NCBI GenBank assembly: GCA_963798275.1
Contig: CAWCTB010000018.1
Location: forward strand, 1 to 64,000
Source: CAWCTB01 sp963798275
GTDB taxonomy: Bacteria; Acidobacteriota; Terriglobia; Terriglobales; Acidobacteriaceae
Length of the DNA: 64,000 nucleotides
Direction of reading: 5' to 3'
Within the stretch, counting starts at the first letter, position 1, and the number at the start of each line of letters is the position of its first letter. The notes under the pieces were generated by a model. The model was not told where the DNA came from, searched no databases, and saw nothing but the letters and a program-made list of their open reading frames with translations. The position numbers were made by a program, and so were the translations under genes. Below, piece by piece: positions 43,793-52,672 of the stretch.

Positions 43793-44515
43793 ATGCATAG
43801 TTTGCCCCTGCCCCTCGCCGCCTTTGTGGCTGGGCTCTTGTCGTTTCTTTCGCCCTGTGTGCTGCCGCTGGTGCCTGGCTATGTATCTCTCATCTCCGGC
43901 GCAACCGTGGAAGAGTTGCAGGGCTCGGAACGCAGGATGCTGGGGACGGTAATGCTGCACTCGGTTACCTTTATAGTTGGCTTCAGCTTTGTCTTCATCG
44001 TTCTCGGTGCAGTCGCGACCGGCCTGGGACAGTTCTTCAATCAGTACCATCACCTTCTGGCCAAGATCGCGGGCATCATCGTGGTCGTCTTCGGCCTGCA
44101 CCTGACAGGGCTGCTGAAAATCAAGGCGCTGTACGCCGACAAGCGCCTGCACGACGTAAAGGGCAGTTCCAGCGCGCTGGGTTCGTTCGTGGTTGGCTTC
44201 GCCTTCGCCTTCGGCTGGACGCCTTGTATCGGTCCCATTCTCGCCGGAATCCTGGCGCTCGCGGCGGAGCAGGACAAAGTGGCGAAGGGGGTTATGCTGC
44301 TGGCGATCTACTCTCTGGGTCTGGCGGTACCTTTCCTGCTGACGTCGCTGGGGGTCGATCGTTTTCTGTCGTTCTACGGACGCTTTCGCCGGCACTTGCA
44401 CACCGTGGAAGTCATCAGCGGCGTGTTGCTGATTGCCGTAGGAGTCCTGATTTTCATGAACAATCTCAAACTGCTTTCCGGGTATCTTTCTTTTCTCAAC
44501 CGGTTCGCGCTGTAG
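43793..44515 (+). CDS. ccdA: Cytochrome c biogenesis / thiol-disulfide transmembrane protein CcdA
   Basis: 240 residues, six predicted membrane helices. It carries electrons from cytoplasmic thioredoxin across the membrane. The two functional cysteines are in LLSFLSPCVLPLVPGYVSL and FAFGWTPCIGPILAGILA. Followed after 10 nt by a TlpA/ResA thioredoxin and then by a DsbD-alpha-like protein, which suggests reduction of periplasmic disulfides or apocytochrome c. Confidence 0.93.
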   Translation: MHSLPLPLAAFVAGLLSFLSPCVLPLVPGYVSLISGATVEELQGSERRMLGTVMLHSVTFIVGFSFVFIVLGAVATGLGQFFNQYHHLLAKIAGIIVVVFGLHLTGLLKIKALYADKRLHDVKGSSSALGSFVVGFAFAFGWTPCIGPILAGILALAAEQDKVAKGVMLLAIYSLGLAVPFLLTSLGVDRFLSFYGRFRRHLHTVEVISGVLLIAVGVLIFMNNLKLLSGYLSFLNRFAL

Positions 44516-44525
44516 AGGCCGCCCT

Positions 44526-45134
44526 GTGAAACGTAACGCGATCGTCTTCGCCATTCTCGCCATCGCCATCCTCGGCATGGTGGGGGCGGGGAAGTATCTG
44601 AGCCGCTATCGCGGTAATCGGGCCGCCGCGATGGTGGGCGATGTGCGCGGCACGCAAGCCCCCGACTTCGAACTGACTTCCATCGACGGTAAGAAGGTCA
44701 AGCTGTCCGACTACCGCGGTAAGGCCGTTGTCCTCAACTTCTGGGCAACCTGGTGTCCACCGTGCAAGATCGAGATGCCTTGGTTCGTCGACTTGCAGAA
44801 GCAATACGGCAAAGATGGGCTTGTCGTCCTAGGCATCGCGATGGACGATTCTGATCCCCAGAAGATCGCAGAGTTCGCCGGCGAGATGGGCGTCAACTAT
44901 CCTGTGCTTTTGGGGACGGACAAAGTGTCGCTGGCTTACGGCGATGTCGAATACCTGCCGACGACCTTCTACCTCGACCGCCAGGGCAGGATCGTGAGCA
45001 AGGCCGCCGGCCTGATCAGCCGTGACGAAATTGAGGACGATGCTCGACGGGCTTTGCGCGGCGAGGCCGGCAGGGCCTCGGCCGACGCCGCTCCTCAAAA
45101 GAACACCGAAGACGGCGACGAGACGTTGCGATGA
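44526..45134 (+). CDS. TlpA/ResA-type membrane-anchored thioredoxin
   Basis: 202 residues, GTG start. Signal anchor AIVFAILAIAILGMVGAGKY, then an AhpC/TSA-like thioredoxin fold: QAPDFELTSIDGKKVKLSDY, redox site NFWATWCPPCKIEMPWFVDL, and the cis-Pro loop YLPTTFYLDRQG. Expected to receive electrons from CcdA and reduce periplasmic substrates. The stop overlaps the next gene's ATG (ATGA). Confidence 0.9.
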   Translation: MKRNAIVFAILAIAILGMVGAGKYLSRYRGNRAAAMVGDVRGTQAPDFELTSIDGKKVKLSDYRGKAVVLNFWATWCPPCKIEMPWFVDLQKQYGKDGLVVLGIAMDDSDPQKIAEFAGEMGVNYPVLLGTDKVSLAYGDVEYLPTTFYLDRQGRIVSKAAGLISRDEIEDDARRALRGEAGRASADAAPQKNTEDGDETLR

Positions 45135-45667
45135 AAGGCCCTTCGATTTTCGCCCTGCTGGTTAGCGGCCTGGTGTGCTTCGCCGCCGCGCAAGGCCCCG
45201 GATCCCCAAGCCGCGCTGCTTTTGCGCCGGCTGCGCTGCAGGAGCCGGGCATGAAGGTTCCATCCGTATTGCTGGCTCCGGTGGGCAAAGTTCAGCTTAA
45301 GGCTGGCGGCACGACAAGCGTCGAAATGGATTTCCGGGTCGGCGAGGGCTTCCACATCAACTCCAACAAACCTAGATCGGAATTGCTGGTGCCTACCGCA
45401 ATAAAGCTGAACCCGCCGCAGCCATTGAGCGTTGCTGCGGTGAAATATCCGGCGGGACAGAACCAGACATTTCCCTTCGCTCCCAAGGAGCCGCTGAACG
45501 TGTACAGCGGAGACTTTAGCATCACTGCGGTCCTCAAGGCCCCGGCCAATGTCGCGGCTGGAAGGTATCCCGTCACTGGGGAGCTCAAGTACCAAGCTTG
45601 CGATCGCAGCGCGTGCTATCCGCCCAAGTCCATGCCCTTACAGTTTCAAGTCACGGTAGTGAAGTAG
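45131..45667 (+). CDS. DsbD alpha-domain (N-terminal) protein
   Basis: 178 residues. Signal peptide (SIFALLVSGLVCFAAA), then an immunoglobulin-like domain with FRVGEGFHINSNKP and the C-terminal signature KYQACDRSACYPPKSMPLQF, matching the redox pair of DsbD-alpha (C..(x)CYPP). In E. coli this domain, the CcdA-like membrane part and a thioredoxin-like domain form one protein; here they are three adjacent genes. Translationally coupled to the TlpA gene. The 3' end overlaps glnS by 17 bp. Confidence 0.85.
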   Translation: MKGPSIFALLVSGLVCFAAAQGPGSPSRAAFAPAALQEPGMKVPSVLLAPVGKVQLKAGGTTSVEMDFRVGEGFHINSNKPRSELLVPTAIKLNPPQPLSVAAVKYPAGQNQTFPFAPKEPLNVYSGDFSITAVLKAPANVAAGRYPVTGELKYQACDRSACYPPKSMPLQFQVTVVK

Positions 45668-47408
45668 AAGAGCGGCCCTGCGCTTTGTCCTGCTTCTCGA
45701 TCTTTGCCCAGGTATCGCGCAGCGCGACGGTGCGGTTGAACACCGGCTTCTCCGGCGTCGAGTCTGGATCGACCGCGAAATATCCCAGGCGCTCAAATTG
45801 ATACCGGGTTTCCGGGGCCGCGCCTTTCGCCGAAGGCTCGAGCTTGGCGTGGGTAATGACCTCGAGCGAATTGGGATTCAGGTTAGCGCGGAAATCCTGT
45901 CCCTCGGGCACATCGCCGGGATCTTCCCTCAGGAACAAGTTTTCGTACACCCGCACCTCGGCATCGATAGCGTGCTCGGCCGAGACCCAATGAATGGTCG
46001 ACTTCACCCGCCGCCCATCCGGAGCATTGCCGCTGCGCGTCGCCGGATCGTAGGTGCAATACACTTCGACTACGTTGCCGTTGTCGTCCTTCTGCACGCT
46101 GGTGCAAGTGATGAAGTATCCGCCGCGCAAGCGCACTTCGGTGCCCGGCGACAGGCGGAAAAACTTCTTCGGCGGAACTTCGCGGAAGTCCTCCTGCTCG
46201 ATATACAGCGTCCGCGAAAACGGGACCTTGCGCGTTCCGGCAGACGGGTCCTCCGGATTGTTGACCACTTCAAACTCGTCGACCTGCCCTTCGGGATAGT
46301 TGTCGATCACGACCTTGAGCGGGCGCAGTACGCCCATCACGCGCAGCGAGCGCCGGTTCAGGTCTTCGCGAACGAAGTGCTCCAGCATGGCCAGCTCGAT
46401 ACTGCCGTTGGTCTTCGACGCTCCAATGGCGGCGCAAAAATTCCGCAGCGCTTCCGGCGTGTAACCCCGGCGGCGTATGCCGGAGAGGGTGGGCATGCGC
46501 GGATCGTCCCAGCCGCGCACGTGTCCCTCCTGCACCAGTTGCAGCAGCTTGCGCTTGCTCAGCAGCGTGTAGGTCAGGTTCAGGCGGTCGAACTCGATCT
46601 GCTGGGAGGGGAAGATGCCCAACTGCTCGATGAACCAGTTGTACAGCGGCCGGTGGTCTTCGAATTCCAGCGTGCAGATGGAATGGGTAATCTTCTCGAT
46701 GGAATCCGACTGCCCGTGCGCGAAGTCGTACATCGGGTAGATGCACCACGTGTCGCCGGTGCGATGATGCGTGGCTCGCAGGATGCGGTACATCACCGGA
46801 TCGCGCAGGTTCAGGTTGGGCGAGGCCATGTCGATCTTCGCACGCAGGGTCCGCGCCCCGTCGGGAAACTCTCCCGCACGCATGCGCTCGAACAGGTCGA
46901 GGTTCTCTTCGATCGAACGATCCCGATACGGACTCTCCTTGCCCGGCTCGGTCAGCGATCCGCGATACTGCCGCACTTCCTCGGCACTCAGGTCGCACAC
47001 GTAAGCTTTGCCGGCCTTGATCAATTGAATCGCCCACGCGTGAAGCTGCTCGAAATAGTCGGAGGCGTAGTACAGACCGTCCCAGTCATAGCCCAGCCAG
47101 TGCACGTCCTTGATAATGGAATCGACATACTCCTGCTCTTCCTTTTCAGGGTTGGTGTCGTCGAAGCGCAGGTTGGTCTTGCCTCCGAATTCCGCGGCCA
47201 ATCCAAAATTGAGGTAAGTCGATTTCGCGTGCCCTATGTGCAGGTAACCGTTAGGCTCGGGAGGAAAGCGCGTCTGCACCCGGCCGCCAAACTTGCCGGT
47301 CCTCCGGTCCTCCAGCATGATGTCGCGAATGAAGTTGGAGGCGCGCGGCGCCGCGTCGGCCCCAGAGGCAGCCGAAACGTCGTCCGTAGAATTCTTGGTA
47401 CTACTCAT
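45651..47408 (-). CDS. glnS: Glutaminyl-tRNA synthetase
   Basis: 585 residues, class I synthetase. RFPPEPNGYLHIGHAKSTYL has the HIGH motif, LRFDDTNPEKEEQEYVDSII the tRNA/amino-acid site, LTYTLLSKRKLLQLVQEGHV the KMSKS-type loop, and a C-terminal anticodon-binding double beta-barrel follows. ATG at 47408 is preferred over the open frame to 47456. Converges with the DsbD-alpha gene. Its presence beside gatB means Gln-tRNA can be made directly. Confidence 0.95.
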   Translation of the reverse strand: MSSTKNSTDDVSAASGADAAPRASNFIRDIMLEDRRTGKFGGRVQTRFPPEPNGYLHIGHAKSTYLNFGLAAEFGGKTNLRFDDTNPEKEEQEYVDSIIKDVHWLGYDWDGLYYASDYFEQLHAWAIQLIKAGKAYVCDLSAEEVRQYRGSLTEPGKESPYRDRSIEENLDLFERMRAGEFPDGARTLRAKIDMASPNLNLRDPVMYRILRATHHRTGDTWCIYPMYDFAHGQSDSIEKITHSICTLEFEDHRPLYNWFIEQLGIFPSQQIEFDRLNLTYTLLSKRKLLQLVQEGHVRGWDDPRMPTLSGIRRRGYTPEALRNFCAAIGASKTNGSIELAMLEHFVREDLNRRSLRVMGVLRPLKVVIDNYPEGQVDEFEVVNNPEDPSAGTRKVPFSRTLYIEQEDFREVPPKKFFRLSPGTEVRLRGGYFITCTSVQKDDNGNVVEVYCTYDPATRSGNAPDGRRVKSTIHWVSAEHAIDAEVRVYENLFLREDPGDVPEGQDFRANLNPNSLEVITHAKLEPSAKGAAPETRYQFERLGYFAVDPDSTPEKPVFNRTVALRDTWAKIEKQDKAQGRSSTSLP

Positions 47409-47643
47409 GATGGAGCGGTTCCTCGGATTACCAGGGCAGGCAGGCTTGATCGCCAATGTATGCCGGAATCTCTATAGTAATTGACCTGCCACAATTTTCT
47501 CGTGTTCGGCTCCACTACGCGCTGAAATCACCCGTCGCGGCGACTGGACTTCGCCCGCCCGGCAAAGCTATGGTAGCGAGTTGCAGTAGGAATGGCAGCG
47601 CGGCCCGCTTGCAGCCGGACGCCATCGCCGGGGAGGTTTTTTC

Positions 47644-49380
47644 GTGTTTACTCGCAGGTACTTGCTGGCATTCGTCGGTGCGCTCTGCATGATTGTGGCA
47701 TACGGATCTGTGCCGGCTCTCCACGCCCAGGACGATTCGGCGAAGATTACCGGCACGGTGGCCTACCGCGATCGCATGACACTGCCGGCCGATGCCGACA
47801 TCAACGTCGTGCTGGAAGATGTCTCCCGCATGGACGCTGCTGCCGAAGTCGTCAGTGAAGTGAGCCTGCCGGCCAACGGCAGGCAGGTGCCGATTCCGTT
47901 CGAGCTGACTTACGACCCGGACAAGATCGTGGCCAACCATCGCTATTCGGTGCGCGCCACCATTCGCGTCGAAGGCCTGCTAGCGTATACCACAACGCAG
48001 GCATACCCGGTGATCACCAACGGCGCTCCCAAGCGAGTGAACTTGATTCTGCTGCACGTGGGCCACAAGGCCGTGAAGCCCGGCCCGGGAGCCAAGCGGG
48101 CTCCGGGGGAATCGCCGCCGCCAGCCGAGGCTGCTACCCCGCAAGCAACTCAGGAACAAGCGTCTCCTGCAGCCCCGGCTGCGGAGGCCGCCGTCCCTAC
48201 GTCTCCAGCTGCCAAGCAGAAACAACCGACTGCAGCAACGACGGAGACCCAACCCGCACCAACTGCCGAGCCTGAGGCAAAGGGGGCGAAGCCTTCCAAG
48301 GCGGAAGCTGTCAAGCCTCCAGCCCCTGCGAAATTAACTGTTCCAGCCACCTTCGACGGCCAGATCGCCTGCGCCGACTGCGAAGGCATTCGCGTGACCA
48401 TAACGCTGCGCCGTGACGGCATCTTCCTGGAGCGCTACGCCTACATCGGCCGCGACTCCAACTTCGTCGATCTCGGCAAGTGGTCGCTGGATGAGGATAG
48501 TAAGAGGCTGGTGTTGAAGGGCGGCAAAGAAGCGCCGGAACAATGGGCAGTAGTTGATGGCAACACCCTCCGCAAGTTGACCAACGACGGCGAGGAGATC
48601 AACTCGCAGCTCAACTACACCCTGACCCGCGCGGCCAAAATCGATCCCTTCAGCGCGCCCTTCCGCATGCGCGGCGAGTACCGCTTCCTGGCCGATGCCG
48701 GTTCCTTCACCGAGTGCCAGACCGGCCTGCGTTTCGCAGTGGCGCAGTCGAAAGACAATGCCGCGCTGCAGCGGGCCTACACCAAAGCGAGAAGCGCTCC
48801 CGGCGCTCCGCTGCTGGTGACGCTCGACGGTACCCTGACGCGCCGAGCCAAAGCGGAAGGCAAAGGCATGCAAAACGTCGTCATCGTCGACACCTTCGAC
48901 CAGGTATGGCCGGACCAAACCTGTTCCGGAGCCACGTCCGCCACGGCCGCTGGAGCGGAAGCCGGCAAGCCCGAAGGCGCTGCCGCCAATCCCGAGGCCG
49001 ATGCCGCCGCCACTTCACGGTTAGCCAATACGCAATGGAGACTGTTGGAACTTAACGGAAAGAACGTGGTCATCGCACCATCCGAGCGCCCGGTGACCCT
49101 GGCGTTCAGTCCGGAAGGCGAGCGCATCGCCGGTTCAGCCGGCTGCAACGCCTTCATGGGGACCTACCGGGTCGAGGGTGGGAAACTCAAACTCAATCCC
49201 GGCACCATGACCCTGATGGCGTGCCCCGAGCCAATGATGCAGCGCGAGCGGCAATACGCGAAGATGATGAGCTCAGTCGACGGATTCCGCATCGATGGCG
49301 ACATTCTCTCGCTCATCAGCAAAGGAAAGGTCGTTGCAAAGTTCACGAACGCTGAGGACGACCTCCCGAACGCACCATGA
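47644..49380 (+). CDS. YbaY-NlpE-META (HslJ) fusion envelope protein
   Basis: 578 residues, GTG start with GGGGAGG 8 nt upstream. Signal peptide to about residue 28 (YLLAFVGALCMIVAYGSVPA). Domains: YbaY/YscW-like (~30-130; KITGTVAYRDRMTLPADADI and YPVITNGAPKRVNLIL), a ~100-residue Ala/Pro/Lys-rich linker, NlpE-like (~237-330; FDGQIACADCEGIRVTITLR), an intermediate domain (~345-425), then META/HslJ (~460-570; NTQWRLLELNGKNVV, IAGSAGCNAFMGTY). All three domains occur in envelope-stress lipoproteins of E. coli as separate proteins. No lipobox Cys seen. Confidence 0.82.
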   Translation: MFTRRYLLAFVGALCMIVAYGSVPALHAQDDSAKITGTVAYRDRMTLPADADINVVLEDVSRMDAAAEVVSEVSLPANGRQVPIPFELTYDPDKIVANHRYSVRATIRVEGLLAYTTTQAYPVITNGAPKRVNLILLHVGHKAVKPGPGAKRAPGESPPPAEAATPQATQEQASPAAPAAEAAVPTSPAAKQKQPTAATTETQPAPTAEPEAKGAKPSKAEAVKPPAPAKLTVPATFDGQIACADCEGIRVTITLRRDGIFLERYAYIGRDSNFVDLGKWSLDEDSKRLVLKGGKEAPEQWAVVDGNTLRKLTNDGEEINSQLNYTLTRAAKIDPFSAPFRMRGEYRFLADAGSFTECQTGLRFAVAQSKDNAALQRAYTKARSAPGAPLLVTLDGTLTRRAKAEGKGMQNVVIVDTFDQVWPDQTCSGATSATAAGAEAGKPEGAAANPEADAAATSRLANTQWRLLELNGKNVVIAPSERPVTLAFSPEGERIAGSAGCNAFMGTYRVEGGKLKLNPGTMTLMACPEPMMQRERQYAKMMSSVDGFRIDGDILSLISKGKVVAKFTNAEDDLPNAP

Positions 49381-49425
49381 GTGAAATCGGAGGGCCGTCC
49401 GGCGCAACCCCCTTCGCTTATCCAC

Positions 49426-50718
49426 TCAGAACTTGTGCGGCGTGATGCGTTCGGCCCCGATGTACGGCCGCAGCCCTTCCGGAATGACGACGCTGCCGTC
49501 GGCTTGCTGGTAGTTCTCGACAATCGCAACCCAGGTCCGGCCGATGGCCAACCCGCTGCCGTTCAGCGTATGTACGAATTCCGTCTTCTTGCCGCCTTCC
49601 GGCCGGTAGCGAATATTGGCCCGCCGCGCCTGGAAGGCCTCGAAGTTCGAGCACGACGATATCTCGCGAAACAGTCCCTGCCCCGGCAGCCACACCTCGA
49701 TATCGTACGTCTTCGCCGACGAGAAACCCATGTCCCCCGTACACAGCACCACGGTGCGGTAGTGCAGGCCGAGCTTCTGCAAGACCTGTTCGGCATCGCG
49801 GGTCAGCTTCTCGTGCTCTTCATACGACTGCTCCGGCCGGGTGAACTTCACCAGCTCGACCTTCTGGAATTGGTGCTGCCGAATGATGCCGCGCACGTCT
49901 TTGCCGTACGATCCCGCCTCGCTGCGAAAACACGGCGTGTAGGCGGTTAGCGAAATCGGCAGGCGGGCGCCGTCCAGCGTCTCGTCGCGATAGAGATTCG
50001 TCACCGGCACTTCCGCTGTCGGAATCAGGTAGAAGTTCTTCTCGCCAAATGGCACCTTGAACAGGTCCGCCTCGAACTTGGGAAGCTGCCCGGTACCGTA
50101 CATCGATTCGGCATTGACCATGAACGGTGGCAACACCTCGGTGTAGCCGTGCTGCCGGGTGTGCAGGTCGAGCATGAAATTCATCAGCGCGCGCTCCAGC
50201 TTGGCGCCCAGGTCCCAATACACCGCAAAACGTGCCCCTGTGATTTTCGCGGCGCGTCCCTGGTCAAGAATTCCCAGGCTCTCGCCCAGCTCCCAGTGCG
50301 GCTTGGGCGTGAAGTCGAATTGCGGCGGCGTGCCCCAGCGGCGGACCTCGACATTGTCGTCAACAGAATTCCCAACCGGAACGCTTTCGTGCGGGAGGTT
50401 GGGAATGCCGGTCAGGATGTCGCGCAGCTTCGCGTCGTATTCTTCGGCGCGCTTCTCGGCTTCGGCGATTTTTTCGCGCAGCTCCTTGGTCTGGTTGATC
50501 TGCGCCGTCGCGTCCTGCTTTTCTCTCTTGAGCCTGGCGATCTCTTCGCTCGCCTGGTTGCGCTGGGCCTTCATGGTCTCAGCCGCGGTGATGGCCGCTC
50601 GCCGCTCGGCGTCAATGGAGCCGAAATCCTTCAGCACGACGGCCGGGTCCATGCCGCGCTGGCGCAGTTTCTCTTCGACAAGAGGCAGATGATCGCGTAC
50701 AAAAGCCAAGTCAAGCAT
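49426..50718 (-). CDS. serS: Seryl-tRNA synthetase
   Basis: 430 residues, class II. Start MLDLAFVRDHLPLVEEKLRQ. N-terminal coiled-coil tRNA arm with ARLKREKQDATAQINQTKEL; motif 2 in TPCFRSEAGSYGKDVRGIIR; motif 3 in LNGSGLAIGRTWVAIVENYQ. The frame extends to 50784, but the ATG at 50718 matches family starts. Confidence 0.95.
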   Translation of the reverse strand: MLDLAFVRDHLPLVEEKLRQRGMDPAVVLKDFGSIDAERRAAITAAETMKAQRNQASEEIARLKREKQDATAQINQTKELREKIAEAEKRAEEYDAKLRDILTGIPNLPHESVPVGNSVDDNVEVRRWGTPPQFDFTPKPHWELGESLGILDQGRAAKITGARFAVYWDLGAKLERALMNFMLDLHTRQHGYTEVLPPFMVNAESMYGTGQLPKFEADLFKVPFGEKNFYLIPTAEVPVTNLYRDETLDGARLPISLTAYTPCFRSEAGSYGKDVRGIIRQHQFQKVELVKFTRPEQSYEEHEKLTRDAEQVLQKLGLHYRTVVLCTGDMGFSSAKTYDIEVWLPGQGLFREISSCSNFEAFQARRANIRYRPEGGKKTEFVHTLNGSGLAIGRTWVAIVENYQQADGSVVIPEGLRPYIGAERITPHKF

Positions 50719-51022
50719 AAGCCAACAGGGTAATTGAAGAGCGCACGGCAACCAAGGCGCTTGTGCTTGGGATTCGGGCAGCAATGCCGCTTCAGGAATG
50801 TCCTATCTGAGGCACCGCTTCAACGATGGATCGCAATTGCGCCCTCAGAGCGGCTTCAGAGTACTGAAGAAATCGGAACAGCAGATCCCACGCGGACTAA
50901 AGTCGGCGTGGGATGACACAGAACAGAGGCCTAACGGCGCGGCTGAAGCCGCGCCCCTTCAAATCCTAACTGTCCTAGTTTTTCCGCAGCCTGTGAAGCC
51001 ACGCCCAGTGCGACTCTTATCC
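50719..51022. repeat. Intergenic region with two palindromes
   Basis: No gene seen. It contains CCCACGC...GCGTGGG (50887-50912) and the perfect GGCGCGGCTGAAGCCGCGCC (50936-50955), the latter of the same family as those at 6475-6535 and 25009-25060. Confidence 0.65.
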
Positions 51023-51801
51023 TCAGTTCCTGACCGATTCGAAATCCTGCTGCCGCCGCGCCAGCGACCGGTGCCACGCTGCCGCCGCTTTCACGAAGGC
51101 CAGAAAGATCGCCCGCGACGCCGCATCGTGTGGGAAGCTCCTCTCCGGATGCCACTGCACCCCAAGCACGAAGTGATCGGCAGAGGCCCCTTCAACCGCC
51201 TCCTTCACGCCGTCTTCCGGAGCACCACGCCACCAGCCGCAGCCCATCTCCTGCGATTTCCACCGCCTGATGATGGCTTGAGTTCACCGCCAGGGCCGGC
51301 GTCCGCACCCGCCGCCAGCACTCCGGCTTCGCGCAGGATTGCAGCCAGCCGCGACTGCGGATCGATGCGCACCCGGTGCGCCACCTGGGCCTCGCGATTG
51401 TCGTGCACGTCAGCCTGGCGAACATGCTGGTCGAGTGTCCCCGTGCGCCACACATTGAGCGATTGCGTTCCGTAGCAGATCGCCAGCACCGGCTTGCGCA
51501 TGTTATAGGCGTCCTGCAGCAAGAGCTCGTCGATGTTGTCGCGGAATGGGTCCGCATAGGCGGTCTCAGGAAGGCGCTCCGTCCCGTACTTCTCGGGATC
51601 GACATCGGCCGGGCTGCCCGGCAGCAGCACGCCATCGCACTGCTTCACCGCCTGCGCAATCTGCGTGGGAGTACCTTTTATGTCGATGATTACCGGCTCG
51701 CCGCCCGATTCCTCCACGGCTCTCTCATAGCGCGGCAGCACGCGCGCCACATAGTCGGGGTCGACTGAGTTGGGAACGGGAATGGCGATGCGAGGTTTCA
51801 T
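51023..51801 (-). CDS. Gamma-glutamyl-gamma-aminobutyrate hydrolase (peptidase C26)-like (two frameshifts)
   Basis: About 257 residues, class I glutamine amidotransferase fold of the PuuD type. MKPRIAIPVPNSVDPDYVAR at the start; LLPGSPADVDPEKYG; nucleophile Cys in RKPVLAICYGTQSLNVW; after frame repair NSSHHQAVEIAGDGLRLVA; and the His/Glu pair in VLGVQWHPERSF. Extra bases near 51315 and 51223 break the frame twice. Cleaves gamma-glutamyl amides; physiological substrate uncertain without neighbouring putrescine genes. Confidence 0.85.
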
Positions 51802-51854
51802 GCTGCTTCTTCCATTCTACGCAACTGGCGCGCCGGAGCGGGCCTCAGCGAGCT

Positions 51855-52670
51855 TCACGAAGACAGTTGTGGAGACGGCTGCGCGTCCGCAGGGGCAAGC
51901 TGCGTCCGCGAATAGTAGGTGTTGGCGATGACCTGGCGCACCCGCGCTGACAACGTTTCCATTTCGCGTGGTGACATTCCGGTCGTCGAAATCGGCGCGC
52001 AGATGATCAATTCGACGTCGCCGGGTAGCAGGTGAAAGCTGTTCATCGGCAGCAAATCGCGCGTGCCCAGGATGACCACCGGCACCACCGGTTCCTGTGC
52101 CTTAATGGCCACGTAGAACGCGCCCCCCATGAAATCGCGCAGGTGCCCGTCGCGCGACCGCCCGCCCTCCGGGAAGACCGCCAGCGGCATGCCGTGGTGC
52201 AGTGTCTCGCTGGCGCGATTGAGGCTGCGCAATGACGCACGGGCATCTTTCTGGTCGACCGCGATCTGCCCTGACCGCTTCAGGTGCCAGCCCAGAAAGG
52301 GATAACTGAACAGCTCCTTCTTCGCCATGATGCGGAACTGGGTCGGCAGCCCCGCGTAGAGCACCGGAATGTCGAGCGCCGACAGATGATTCGCCGCGTA
52401 GACGGCAGGCTTGGAAGGATCGAGGTGCTCGGTCCCTTCCAGATGCACTCGCACCCCCGTCGTTTTCAGGATCATGCGCGACCAGGTGCGTGCGAACCAG
52501 TGCTGCACGCCGCCATAGCGGTCGAAAAACGACGACAGCAGCGACAATGTTCCCATCACGCCGGTGTAGAAATAGATCAGAGGCACGTAAACGCAGTAGG
52601 AACGCAGGCGGGTGAAGAACGATCCGCGCCCCCTTTCGCCGGTCTTCGCGGCTTGTGTGCCAGGGTTCAT
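51855..52670 (-). CDS. plsC: 1-acyl-sn-glycerol-3-phosphate acyltransferase
   Basis: 271 residues. Makes phosphatidic acid from lysophosphatidic acid at the inner membrane. Hydrophobic segment near the N-terminus (YVPLIYFYTGVMGTLSLLSS), then the catalytic AANHLSALDIPVL (H-x4-D), FPEGGRSRDGHLRDFMGGAF and VPVVILGTRDLLP. Start 2 nt after the folC stop, so the two are co-transcribed. Confidence 0.92.
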   Translation of the reverse strand: MNPGTQAAKTGERGRGSFFTRLRSYCVYVPLIYFYTGVMGTLSLLSSFFDRYGGVQHWFARTWSRMILKTTGVRVHLEGTEHLDPSKPAVYAANHLSALDIPVLYAGLPTQFRIMAKKELFSYPFLGWHLKRSGQIAVDQKDARASLRSLNRASETLHHGMPLAVFPEGGRSRDGHLRDFMGGAFYVAIKAQEPVVPVVILGTRDLLPMNSFHLLPGDVELIICAPISTTGMSPREMETLSARVRQVIANTYYSRTQLAPADAQPSPQLSS

Positions 52671-52672
52671 AC

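Noticed and set aside
45798..47477. 559-residue open frame on the plus strand
   Set aside because: It is the complement of glnS; its composition (His/Val/Arg/Gln-rich) is typical of a shadow frame in high-GC DNA.
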